From Thermoanaerobaculia bacterium (GTDB lineage: Bacteria > Acidobacteriota > Thermoanaerobaculia > Gp7-AA8), in contig JADGNY010000002.1 of the NCBI GenBank assembly GCA_017883235.1, positions 101,585-165,584 on the forward strand: DNA of 64,000 nt. The letters are read 5' to 3'. Below the pieces are notes generated by a model. That model did not search any database. It saw nothing but the letters and a program-made list of their open reading frames with translations, and was not told the DNA's origin. A program made the position numbers and the translations under genes. Of the stretch, positions 1-8,900 are shown piece after piece. How positions within the stretch are numbered: position 1 is the first letter of the stretch; each line of letters starts with the position of its first letter.

Positions 1-2
1 CG

Positions 3-1007
3 TACGGCCAGTTCATCCCGGCGGTCAGCACGCTCGACGCCTCGACGCTTGCCTACGTGCCGCAGATCCAGGCGACGGCCGACTTCCGTACGAACACCGG
101 CTTTGCGGAGGTGGCCGGCGGCAGCGGCACCGTTCGCATGACCTTGTTCGAGGCCACGACCGGCGCGGTGCTCTCGACGCAGGACTTCGCCGCCGTTCCG
201 TTCGACCAGATGCAGTTCCCGGCCACGGGCGCGCCGCTGATGATCGCCGAGTTGCGCGTGATCAGCGGCGACGCCCGCATCGTCGCCTACGGTTCGGTCA
301 TCGACAATCACAGTGGCGATCCGATCTACGTCGCCGCGGCGAATCCGCGTACCGGGGCGTTCGTGGCGCCGGTGATCAGCCAGCCGGGAGTGAATACCTT
401 CTGGCGGAGCGACGTCTTTCTCAGCGCGCCCACCGACAGCGGCGGGAGCTTCGATCTGACCTATGTCGACGCCGTCACGGGAGATAGTGTTGTGAAACAC
501 GGCAGCGTAGCGGGGCATCAGACCGTGCGGCTCGACGATGTGATCGGTAACTACTTCGGCCGGAGCGGCGGATTCGGCACGCTTCGCGCCGATCTAGCCG
601 GAACCATCGTCGTCACCTCGCGCACCTTCACCTCGTCCAGCAACGGTACGTACGGCCAGTTCATCCCCTTGACCTTCACCGGAGACATCCGGAGCGCTCC
701 CCAGGAGATGCTGCACATCGAGCGCTCTTCCTCCTTCCGCACAAACCTCGGCGCAATCAACGCCAGCGACGCGGTGCTGGTTCTGCGCTTCACGCTCTAC
801 GATTCCGCCGGCAATTCGCTCGGCAGCACGGAACGAGCGATCGACCCGTGGCGGCTCGTGCAGTTTCCTGTCGATGCATTGACGTCGTCACCAATCGTGA
901 ACGGACGCATCGACGTGCAGGTGATCGCCGGCACCGGCAAAACGCTGGCCTGGGCGTCCGTCGTCGACAACAACACCGGCGATCCGATCTTCGTGCCTGC
1001 TCAATGA
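3..1007 (+). CDS. Secreted repeat-domain protein, 3' part only
   Basis: The reading frame is open from the window edge (first full codon at position 3), so the N-terminus lies outside. The visible 334 residues contain a module repeated at about 200-residue spacing. Each copy has a YGQFIP motif, then a stretch with SSFRTN or DFRTN, then a segment ending in VDN(N/H)(T/S)GDPI. Composition (many T, S, G, V, few K and C) suggests an extracellular beta-rich protein. Homologous fragments are common in Acidobacteriota as unnamed secreted proteins, but no family is firmly recognised here. It ends 27 bp before the next gene. Function unknown; a surface or adhesin-like role is inference only. Confidence 0.75.
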   Translation, partial: YGQFIPAVSTLDASTLAYVPQIQATADFRTNTGFAEVAGGSGTVRMTLFEATTGAVLSTQDFAAVPFDQMQFPATGAPLMIAELRVISGDARIVAYGSVIDNHSGDPIYVAAANPRTGAFVAPVISQPGVNTFWRSDVFLSAPTDSGGSFDLTYVDAVTGDSVVKHGSVAGHQTVRLDDVIGNYFGRSGGFGTLRADLAGTIVVTSRTFTSSSNGTYGQFIPLTFTGDIRSAPQEMLHIERSSSFRTNLGAINASDAVLVLRFTLYDSAGNSLGSTERAIDPWRLVQFPVDALTSSPIVNGRIDVQVIAGTGKTLAWASVVDNNTGDPIFVPAQ

Positions 1008-1020
1008 ACGATCAGTGAGG

Positions 1021-1026
1021 TATTCT
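1021..1026 (+). promoter_or_regulatory. -10-like box, probably leaderless start at 1035
   Basis: TATTCT lies 8 nt upstream of the ATG at 1035 and no Shine-Dalgarno sequence fits in between. The spacing would put transcription initiation at or next to the start codon. Confidence 0.45.
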
Positions 1027-1034
1027 TCAAGCCT

Positions 1035-1637
1035 ATGCCCCTAACCCAAGTCGAGCCGCAAACGCTCGCGCAAATGCCGTTCAAGGTTCTCGATGAGACG
1101 CTGCGTCAGCTTCGGAGCACGCGCAACGACATCATTCGCTACGGCGTCTGGAACACCCGCAATCTGACGGACGACGAGTTCAATCACGCCGACGACCGCA
1201 AGCTCCTCGGCTACTTCCGGCAGGACCTGCTGGAGACGAGGTTCCTCTCCAAAGGCCGGCGCATCGACCTGATTCAGCTCTGGCACTGGTTCGACGACCA
1301 GATGACCGGCACCGAACCGATGCTGATCAACGGCGAAGAGCTTTTCGTGAACGTGCAGGACAAGGATCTCGACAAGGTGCGGAAGCGCGTCGCCGAGATC
1401 CAGTCCTTCCTCCCCACGCTGCGCGGCGACGATCTCGAGGCCTTCAAGCGCGTCAAATACAAGCTGCGCCGCACGGTGCTTCGTCTGACCTACGATCTGC
1501 ACCACCTCTTCAAGCGCCTGGAGAAACACCGCAAGAACTTCGGCGGCCCGATGCCCCCCCGCCCGGAGCGCGTACCACTCGAAGCCGCCATCGATATGCC
1601 CGAGCCGCCGCCGATCGACGAGCACGATGAGGAGTGA
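1035..1637 (+). CDS. Hypothetical protein, 200 aa, charged and helical
   Basis: I do not recognise this family. The 200-residue product is rich in Arg, Lys, Asp and Leu, with predicted long helices (for example around residues 10-60 and 110-165) and a proline-rich acidic C-terminal tail of about 25 residues. It has no signal peptide and no membrane segment, so it is probably cytoplasmic. The ATG follows a -10-like TATTCT by 8 nt, fitting the leaderless pattern of the window. The stop lies 1 bp before the end of the convergent toxin gene. Coding character is supported by strong third-position GC bias and lack of overlap with other credible genes. Confidence 0.7.
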   Translation: MPLTQVEPQTLAQMPFKVLDETLRQLRSTRNDIIRYGVWNTRNLTDDEFNHADDRKLLGYFRQDLLETRFLSKGRRIDLIQLWHWFDDQMTGTEPMLINGEELFVNVQDKDLDKVRKRVAEIQSFLPTLRGDDLEAFKRVKYKLRRTVLRLTYDLHHLFKRLEKHRKNFGGPMPPRPERVPLEAAIDMPEPPPIDEHDEE

Positions 1638-1638
1638 G

Positions 1639-2064
1639 TCAGTGGACGTAGTCGGCGAGCAAGCTGACATGATCGCCGGCCGGAGTACCGGCTAACTTTC
1701 GGACGAGCTTCTCGTCGGCGGTGATGCAGAGAACGTTAAGACGCACTGCAAGAGCAACATACGAGGCATCGTACGCGCTCACGCCGGTTGCCATTGCGAG
1801 ATCAATCGCGTCCCGGGCAAGGCTCTCGTTGGTGTACGTGATCAATGGTGATGCCACGATCTTCTCGATGATTTCGCTCGCATGTGCCGGCTGCATTTCT
1901 CCTCGTCTTACGAGCTTCCAGAGAATATTGGACGACTCCACAAATAGCAGATCGGGAGTAGCCAGCCGTACTCCCGGCGCGCGCAGCGCCAGCGCGGCGG
2001 CGAGATCCTCTTCCGGAACGTACCACTTGATGACTACGCTGGCATCGACGACCCAGAGCGTCAA
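1639..2064 (-). CDS. vapC: VapC-type PIN-domain ribonuclease toxin
   Basis: The product is 141 aa, the usual size for a PIN-domain toxin of a type II toxin-antitoxin system. PIN acidic residues are visible: Asp in VVDASVVIKW near the N-terminus, Glu in FVESSNILWK, and Asp in AYDASYVALA and TADEKL. These form the Mg-dependent RNase site in the family. I chose the TTG at 2064 because it overlaps the antitoxin stop as TTGA and starts directly before the conserved first strand (MTLWVVDAS). The longer upstream frame would overlap the antitoxin throughout. It is co-transcribed with the RHH antitoxin just upstream. Confidence 0.88.
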   Translation of the reverse strand: MTLWVVDASVVIKWYVPEEDLAAALALRAPGVRLATPDLLFVESSNILWKLVRRGEMQPAHASEIIEKIVASPLITYTNESLARDAIDLAMATGVSAYDASYVALAVRLNVLCITADEKLVRKLAGTPAGDHVSLLADYVH

Positions 2065-2294
2065 CGATCCCGATCCTCTCGCAGTAGCGCGGTCGTATCG
2101 GAGAACTTCTGTCCGCTCCGGCGCAACTCCTCGAAGATTCGATCGGCGGCGGCCCAGGTTTCTTGCCAATCATCAGACGCGGCTTCCTGCAGAATCGTCT
2201 TCAACTCGGCTTGCAGCGAACGCTTGCTGTTGCTGGCGCGCTTCTTCAGCGCTTTGACCGTCTTCTCGTCGAGGTCACGTATCAGGACGTCCAC
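2061..2294 (-). CDS. vapB: Ribbon-helix-helix antitoxin (FitA/VapB-like)
   Basis: This 77-residue protein begins with a ribbon-helix-helix pattern (VLIRDLDEKTVKALKKRA, then RSLQAELKTIL), typical of FitA-type antitoxins. The C-terminal half, rich in charged residues and Trp, would wrap and inhibit the PIN toxin. The start is GTG at 2294. A perfect 17 bp dyad lies directly upstream (2295-2311) and contains a -10-like TATCAT 9 nt before the GTG, so binding of the TA complex there should block transcription. The stop overlaps the toxin start by 4 nt, which indicates translational coupling. Confidence 0.85.
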   Translation of the reverse strand: MDVLIRDLDEKTVKALKKRASNSKRSLQAELKTILQEAASDDWQETWAAADRIFEELRRSGQKFSDTTALLREDRDR

Positions 2295-2311
2295 GATATC
2301 AAAATGATATC
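2295..2311 (-). promoter_or_regulatory. vapBC operator dyad overlapping the promoter
   Basis: GATATCA, three As, TGATATC is a perfect inverted repeat abutting the antitoxin GTG. Read on the minus strand it contains TATCAT (2304-2309), a -10-like box 9 nt from the start codon. The position fits autorepression by the antitoxin or TA complex, with leaderless transcription. Confidence 0.65.
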
Positions 2312-2326
2312 AGACATCGACATCCC

Positions 2327-5300
2327 TCACGGCGGTGTTGACGGCGAGAGCTTGAATTGCAGGTCCTCGGGTGCCGAATCGCCGATCGTGATCTCTCGTT
2401 CTTCGCGTCCGAAGCCCGGTTTGTCGGCCGTGATTTGGTACGTACCGGCGGCGACGTTCTCGAGGACAAAGTTTCCTGAGGCGTCGGTCTGCGCGGTGCG
2501 GCCGCCGAACATCGGCTGGCCTGGTATCCAGAGCTCCACGTTCACCTCGCTCAGTGGCCGCGTATCGATCGCGCCGGTGACGCGTCCGCGCAGGGTCACG
2601 GTCTTGATGGTGATGTCGAACGTGTCCGATCCATGCACTTCGTACTGGGTGATGAACGGGAAGGCCAGCAGCGCCATATCCACCGTCCGCACGACATAGG
2701 TACCGTCGTCGAGGCCTCCCAGCTCATACCGGCCTTCCGCGTCGGCCGACGCACTGGCGCTGGTCTGACTTTTCCCGTCCCGAGGCACGAATATGACCTG
2801 CGCGTTGGCGACGGGAGCCCCATTTCGCGTGATCCGGCCGTGGATGACCGTGTTCGATTTGAAGTCGATTTCGACCTGCGCCGTGCCGCCGTCGAAATCG
2901 ACGACCTTCGTCGCCGCCGACCTGGTCGATCCGCCGAACAGCACGCCGGTGCGCGCCCCAATGCGGACCGTGCCGGACGGCACTCCCTCGATTCTGAAGT
3001 TGCCTGCGCCGTCGACCGGCGCCGTCACCGGGCCCCCAGGGCCGGCGACGCCGGCATAGATGGTTGTCTGTTCGAGCTCCTGCGCCGTCAGACCGCTGAC
3101 GTGGCCGGTGATCACACCACCGCTCTTCAGAATGATGCGCACCGGCCCCGACGAAGCGATGTCGATGTCGCGCAGCGTGCCCGGCGCGAAGCCCGTTTTC
3201 GTCGCCATGAACGTGTAGTTGCCGGGAGCGAGCCCTTCGATCGTAAAACCGCCGCCTGCATCCGTGCGGTTCTCACGGTTCCCGTCGGCGGACACCGCAC
3301 GCACGGACGCGTCAGGGATCGGCACGCCGCCGTCAGTGACGACAAGGCCGGTTGCACGTATCCCGTTTGCAATCTGTACGTCCAGCCGCGCATCTTTGCC
3401 GGACACGATCGTTACGGTCTTCTGTTGTGGTTGATATCCGCTTCGCGAGAACGAGAACGTCTTCTCTCCCGGTTCCAGCGATTCGATCGTGTACTCGCCG
3501 TTCGCATCGGTCGTGGGGCTGTCTTCCACCATGTTGGTGGGCGGTGAACCGGCAGACTTCACAACACTTCGCACAGACACGCCGGCGAGGGCAGTGCCCT
3601 CCGGACCGGTGACACGGCCGGTCAGCTTCGCGCCGGTCTCGAGGCCCACCTCCACATCCGGCAGCGTCCTGCCGTCCTCCACTTCGATAGTCGGCGAGCG
3701 CGCCATGATGTAGCCCGGTGCGTTCACGACGACCTGTGTCGGGCCCGGCTTGACGCTCTCGAGCATGAACGTGCCGTCGTCGGTTGTGAACTGCTTCTGC
3801 ATCGGCGGCATCGTCATGCCGCCTCGCGGGGCCGTCACTCCCGCCAAAAACGACGTCACAGGCTGATGCGTCATCTTGTCGACGACGCGCCCGGGGATAC
3901 GGCCACCTGGCGGAAGCTCGATGACGAAATTCCGAGCTGGGGCAGCGACGGGGCGCATCTCTGAGATGAATGCCTCCGGCTTGTTGATGATCAGCATCAT
4001 TTGCCCCGGATTGAGGTCAGCGATGCGGAAACTCCCGTCTGAGCCGGTCATCGCCACTGCGAAGGTGTCCTGCGCCGCGGCGATGACGTTCACGCCTTCC
4101 ACGCCTGCGCCGCCTCTCGTCACATGGCCGATGATCTCGACGCCCGGATCGAGCATCACCTCGACCGGCTTCGTCGCGGAGTCGACTTTGATGCCCCGCA
4201 ACAACTTCGCCGAATAGTCTTCACCCTTGAAGGCGAGGTCGTACGTCCCTTCCTTGACTCGGGTCGTGAACGTGCCGTCGCTGCCGGTGCGGACGTTCTC
4301 GTTCCGTCCACCCTGCATGGCCGACATGGTGAGGCGGCGGAGGCCAGCCATCGGATCTCCGGACGACTCGATCGGTTCGACGCCGACGCCGGACAGAGGC
4401 TTACGGTCTTTGTCGGTCACGCGCCCTGTGACTGCGAGGCCGAGCGGAATCGTGATGGTCACGCCGCTCTTCCGCTCGCCCGCGGCCAGCTTGAGAGACG
4501 GCGACTTGCCGGCCGGATAGCCGCGTTTCACCGCATCGATCTGTAGCTCTGCATCGGTTTCCGCCTCGCTGAGGACGAAGTGGCCGTCGGGCGCGCTGTA
4601 GCCCTCGCTGACACCGCCTGCGCCCACGCTGAGGAACGAGGGCACGTTGTTGTCGCGTGTGGCCGCTCGCGCCGAAAGTTTCGCCGCCGAAACCGGCCGC
4701 TTTTCGTCATCAATGACCGAGCCGGTGATGCAGCCATGGGCCGTCGCGAGGAGGTCTTTCTGAACCGCGTCGGCGCCCTTCACGTTCACCGCCTGCGCGC
4801 CGGTGATGCCGTAGCCCGGCCGTGACGCCCGCACGTCGTAAGTTCCGCCGGCGATCGGCCTGAGTGTGAAGTTTCCCTTCCCGTCGGTGATGGCATCGAG
4901 TGTCACCCCGCCAAAACGGCCCGGTGCAATCGCCACGCGTGCGCCCACTACCGGCAGTTTCGACTTCACGTCGCGCACGTTGCCGCTGATCAGCGCCCCA
5001 TTGGCCAGCTTCAGCGTCAGTGCCCCTCCGCTCGCACGCACTCGCCGAGCGATCCGGTTGCCGCTACGGGCCTCGACCGTGATCCACTCCTTCCGCGCGT
5101 GCGCGATCGTGAACGTGCCATCGGCCCCCGATTTGCCGGCAGGCCAGCCGTCGAGGAAGATCGGCACATCGCCGGCGGGGGTCTGCCCGTCGTCGCTCAC
5201 CACACGGCCGCTGATGGCGACACCCGCGATCATTGTGAAGCTCGCACTTTTCTTCGCCCCGAAGGGCAGGATCGGTTCGTCGACCAATGCAAAATCGGGA

Positions 5301-5812
5301 TGAAGCACGAGGATCTCAGAGACCCATTTCGATGGGTCGGGGGCGCTGTAGTGGCCGTCAGCATCGGTTTTGGTCGTGTACTCGGCGGCACCGAGGACCA
5401 CCACCGTCGCATTCGCGAGCGGCTTGCCATTCGCCGTGATCGTCCCGCGCACGGCTGGTGCCTGCGTCATCAGCATCGCGCCCGCATCTTCGTCCGCGGC
5501 GAACCAGCCTGCCAGCGGAGCGTAGCCAGCCGCTTCGACGCGGATGTCGGCGACCGGCTGTTCCTTCGGCACGTCGATGCTGAACCGGCCATTGGAGTCG
5601 GTCGAGACCGTCGTAAGCGGCGTTCGTTGCGGTTCCGCACCCAGGAGGCGGGACCGCTGCGCCGCGATCAGCTCCGGTGCGAAGAGCGATACCTTCGCTC
5701 CGGGGAGCGGCTTTCCGTCGATGTTGATGACGGTTCCGATGACGGCCGCGTGCAGCGGCGCAACGAACGACAGCACGAACAACACCCGGGGAAACAGGCG
5801 AATCGCGCGCAT
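2327..5812 (-). CDS. Large secreted carboxypeptidase-regulatory-like repeat protein (copy A)
   Basis: The product has 1161 residues and a clear signal peptide (about residues 1-22, ending near PLHAAV). The rest is a string of roughly a dozen beta-sandwich modules of the CarboxypepD_reg / SpaA-like type, each with a G.V....G.PL.GA.V start, a DG.F or DANGEY turn and a GTY or PGNY end. Such proteins are abundant in Acidobacteriota and lie at or outside the outer membrane; no catalytic residues are visible. It is closely paralogous to the gene immediately upstream and is colinear with it over nearly its whole length, but stops after the module ending FKLSPSTPP, lacking about 170 C-terminal residues. 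RBS GGGGAGGAAG precedes the ATG. Role uncertain. Confidence 0.85.
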   Translation of the reverse strand: MRAIRLFPRVLFVLSFVAPLHAAVIGTVINIDGKPLPGAKVSLFAPELIAAQRSRLLGAEPQRTPLTTVSTDSNGRFSIDVPKEQPVADIRVEAAGYAPLAGWFAADEDAGAMLMTQAPAVRGTITANGKPLANATVVVLGAAEYTTKTDADGHYSAPDPSKWVSEILVLHPDFALVDEPILPFGAKKSASFTMIAGVAISGRVVSDDGQTPAGDVPIFLDGWPAGKSGADGTFTIAHARKEWITVEARSGNRIARRVRASGGALTLKLANGALISGNVRDVKSKLPVVGARVAIAPGRFGGVTLDAITDGKGNFTLRPIAGGTYDVRASRPGYGITGAQAVNVKGADAVQKDLLATAHGCITGSVIDDEKRPVSAAKLSARAATRDNNVPSFLSVGAGGVSEGYSAPDGHFVLSEAETDAELQIDAVKRGYPAGKSPSLKLAAGERKSGVTITIPLGLAVTGRVTDKDRKPLSGVGVEPIESSGDPMAGLRRLTMSAMQGGRNENVRTGSDGTFTTRVKEGTYDLAFKGEDYSAKLLRGIKVDSATKPVEVMLDPGVEIIGHVTRGGAGVEGVNVIAAAQDTFAVAMTGSDGSFRIADLNPGQMMLIINKPEAFISEMRPVAAPARNFVIELPPGGRIPGRVVDKMTHQPVTSFLAGVTAPRGGMTMPPMQKQFTTDDGTFMLESVKPGPTQVVVNAPGYIMARSPTIEVEDGRTLPDVEVGLETGAKLTGRVTGPEGTALAGVSVRSVVKSAGSPPTNMVEDSPTTDANGEYTIESLEPGEKTFSFSRSGYQPQQKTVTIVSGKDARLDVQIANGIRATGLVVTDGGVPIPDASVRAVSADGNRENRTDAGGGFTIEGLAPGNYTFMATKTGFAPGTLRDIDIASSGPVRIILKSGGVITGHVSGLTAQELEQTTIYAGVAGPGGPVTAPVDGAGNFRIEGVPSGTVRIGARTGVLFGGSTRSAATKVVDFDGGTAQVEIDFKSNTVIHGRITRNGAPVANAQVIFVPRDGKSQTSASASADAEGRYELGGLDDGTYVVRTVDMALLAFPFITQYEVHGSDTFDITIKTVTLRGRVTGAIDTRPLSEVNVELWIPGQPMFGGRTAQTDASGNFVLENVAAGTYQITADKPGFGREEREITIGDSAPEDLQFKLSPSTPP

Positions 5813-5854
5813 GGCTTCCTCCCCGCGATCGACGATCCATCCGTCGTTACGCTA

Positions 5855-5896
5855 AGAATGCCGATGCCGCCAGCAATGGCGATGCATCGGCATTCT
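5855..5896. terminator. Strong hairpin between the two paralogous repeat-protein genes
   Basis: AGAATGCCGATGC (5855-5867) pairs perfectly with its complement at 5884-5896. Inside is a second stem, CGCCA / TGGCG, around GCAA. No long T run follows, so it may be an intrinsic terminator of weak type or an RNA-stabilising hairpin for the upstream paralog. Confidence 0.5.
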
Positions 5897-5930
5897 CTTA
5901 GAGAGGCCCGATCGGCTCAGATTCTCAGAT

Positions 5931-8900
5931 TCACACGTTGATATTGCTCTGCTGCCCGTCCAGCACGTCGATCTCCACCGTCTTCGTCACGCGGCCGCTG
6001 CTCTTGTCGATGACTTCCAGCCGGTAGTGGCCGGCGGTGACGTTGTTCAGCGGTGTGGTTCCGGGAGGGAGAGAAAAAACGCCTTGTGAAATTGGATTCA
6101 TCCCATACGGGACGCCGGACGAATCGATCAGCCTGGCGCTACGTGGCGTTGAGTCCGTCGAATGGAGGACGATCGAGCCGCCCGGCGAGAAGCGAACCAT
6201 CTGCTGCGACGGCGACGCCATCGAAATTGTCTGCGGCGCGTAGTTCCGCGCCGTGACCGTGACGCCGTAGACGCCCGGTGCCAGAGCCAGCTTGACCACC
6301 TCACTGCTGCCGCCGAAGAAGCCCTGCTGGGGCGGGACCTCATTGCCTTGCGAGTCGAGCACGCGAAGAACGTTTACGGTGAGGGCCGTGTTGTCGCGCG
6401 TGTCGACCGCGCGAATGGTGATGCCGTCGCCCGGCGAGAGCTGAAACTGCACATCGTCGGGTACCGAATCACTGATGGTGATCGTCCGCGCGTCATGCCC
6501 GTAGCCGGTCTTGTCCGCGGTGATCTGGTAGTTCCCGGACGGCACATTGTCGATGGTGAAGTTTCCCGCGGGATCGGTCACGGCGGTACGGTTGCCGATG
6601 AACGATTGCCCCGGGGCCTGAAGCTGCACGTTCGCCTCATTCAGAGGATGCGAATCGCCGGCGTCGATGACGTGGCCGCGCAGGGTCACCGTCTTCATGG
6701 TGATGTCGAACGTATTCGAGCCATGGACTTCGTACTGCGTGGTGAACGGGCTCATGCTGGCCATGTCCACGACCTGCACCGTATAGGTGCCATCATCCAG
6801 GCCGTTCAACGAATAACGTCCGTCGGAGTCAGCGGATCCACTCGCGGGGGTCTGGCTGCTGCCTCCGCGCGGGATGAACATCAACCTCGCGCTCGCGACC
6901 GGAGTGCCGTTGCGTGTGACACGGCCGCTGATGACCGTGCTCGATTTAAACTCGATGTCCACCTGCGCCGTTCCGCCGGCTTCGAGCTCAACCGTCTTTG
7001 GGGGTGCCGTTTTGATCGACCCGCCGAACATCGCACCGGTAACCGCCGATACGCGGACGGTGCCGGACGGAGCCCCGTCGATGCGGAAGTTGCCGGCGGC
7101 ATCGACGGCAGACGAGGCCGCGCCACCGCCTCCGAACGGCCCGCCGCCGCCACTTCCGGCGACGCTGGCGGAAATCGTGGCCTGCTCGAGCTCCGGCGCG
7201 GTCAGGCCGTTGACGTGGCCGGTGATGACGCCGCCGCCCGTCAGAATGACGCGCACCGGTCCCGATGTGGCGATGTCGATGTCGCGCAGAGTGCCCGGTG
7301 CGAAACCGGCTTTCCCCGCCGTGAATGTGTAGTGACCGGGAGCGAGACCTTCGAAGGCGAAGGCCCCGTTGGCGTCGGTGCGTGCATCGCGGCCGCCGTC
7401 CATCTCGGCGGCGGAGACCGCGCGCACCGATGCATCCGGAATCGGCGCGCCGCCGTCGGTGACGACGAAGCCGGCGGCCCGCATCCCGCTCGAGAGCTGC
7501 ACGTCGAGACGCGCGTCTTTGCCGCCCGTGATCGTCACCGTCTGCTGCTGGGCGACGTACCCGCTCCTGGAGAACGTGAACGTCTTCTCGCCGGCCTCGA
7601 GCGAATCGAACGAGTACTCGCCGCTCGGGTCGGTCGTCGCGCTGCTGTCGGTCGCGTCGAAGCGCATCACACGCCCGCCGCCCCCGGCCATTGGATTGCT
7701 GCTCACCGCCACGCCCGCCAGCGGGGTGCCGCTCGCATCGGTAACGCGGCCGGTCAGCTTCGATCCGCTCTCGACGTCGACCTCCACGTCAGGCGCCGTC
7801 TTGCCGTCCTCGACCTCGATGTTCGGCACGCGCGCCGTCGTGTAACCGGGTGCGTTCACGACGACCTGCGTCGTGCCCGGCTTGATGCCGTCCAGGACGA
7901 AGGAGCCGTCGTCACTCGTGAACTGCTTCTGCATCGGCGGCATCATCACCACCATGCCCCCGCCGCCGCGGGAAGTAGTCACGCCTGCCTGAAATGATGT
8001 CACCGGCTGGTGCGAGCTCTTGTCCAGCACGTGTCCGGTGATCCGGCCGCCGGGAGGGAGATCGATGAGAACGTCGCGCGCGGGGGCGGTGACCGAGCGC
8101 ATTTCCTGGATGAACGAGTCCTGTTTGGTGGCGTTCAGCATCATCTGGCCGGGGGTGAGATCGGTGATGGTGAACGAGCCGTCGCTCGACGTCACCGCCG
8201 AGGCCATGCCGTCCTGCGAGATGCTGCGGACGCTCACTCCCTCCACGCCCGCCCCTGCGCGCGTGACGCGGCCGCTGATCTCGACGCCGGGAGCGAGCAT
8301 GACCTCCAGCGGCTTCGTGTTCGCGTCGACTTTCGTGCCGCGCACCGTCTTGGCCGAGTAGCCTTCGCGTTTGAAGGCCAGGTCGTACGTCCCCTCCTTG
8401 ACGCGGATCAGGAACGTGCCGTCGCTGCCGGTTCGGACGGCTTCGTCGTTGCGGTTGCCCATATTCGACAGGACCATCCGGCGCATGCCGCCCATGGCGT
8501 CGTTGGACGATTCGATCGCCTCGACACCGACGCCGGACAGCGGCTTGTGGTCCTTGTCGGAGACCTTGCCCGTAATGGCCACGCCGCGCGGAATGGTGAT
8601 CGTCAGGCCGGTCTTCCGCTCCCCCGCGGCCAGCTTGAGGGAAGGCGACTTCGCCACCGGATAGCCGCGCTTCACCGCATCCACCTGCAGGTCGGCCTCG
8701 GTTTCCACGTTGCGGAGGACGAAATGGCCGTCAGGCGCGCTGTAGCCGTCGCTGCCGGCACCCCCTCGCATCATCATTGCGAACATGTCGTTGTTGCGCG
8801 AAGCCGGACGCGTATTCAAATGCGCCGCCGCCACCGGCCGCTTGTCCTCGTCGATCACCGACCCGCTGATGCGTCCGCGCGCGGTGGCGTAGAGCGTTTT

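Noticed and set aside
6162..7997. Very long open frame antisense to the 1344-aa repeat protein
   Set aside because: Strong third-position GC bias opens antisense frames; the translation is Arg/His-rich low-complexity without domain, and the sense gene has a signal peptide, an RBS and repeat modules.
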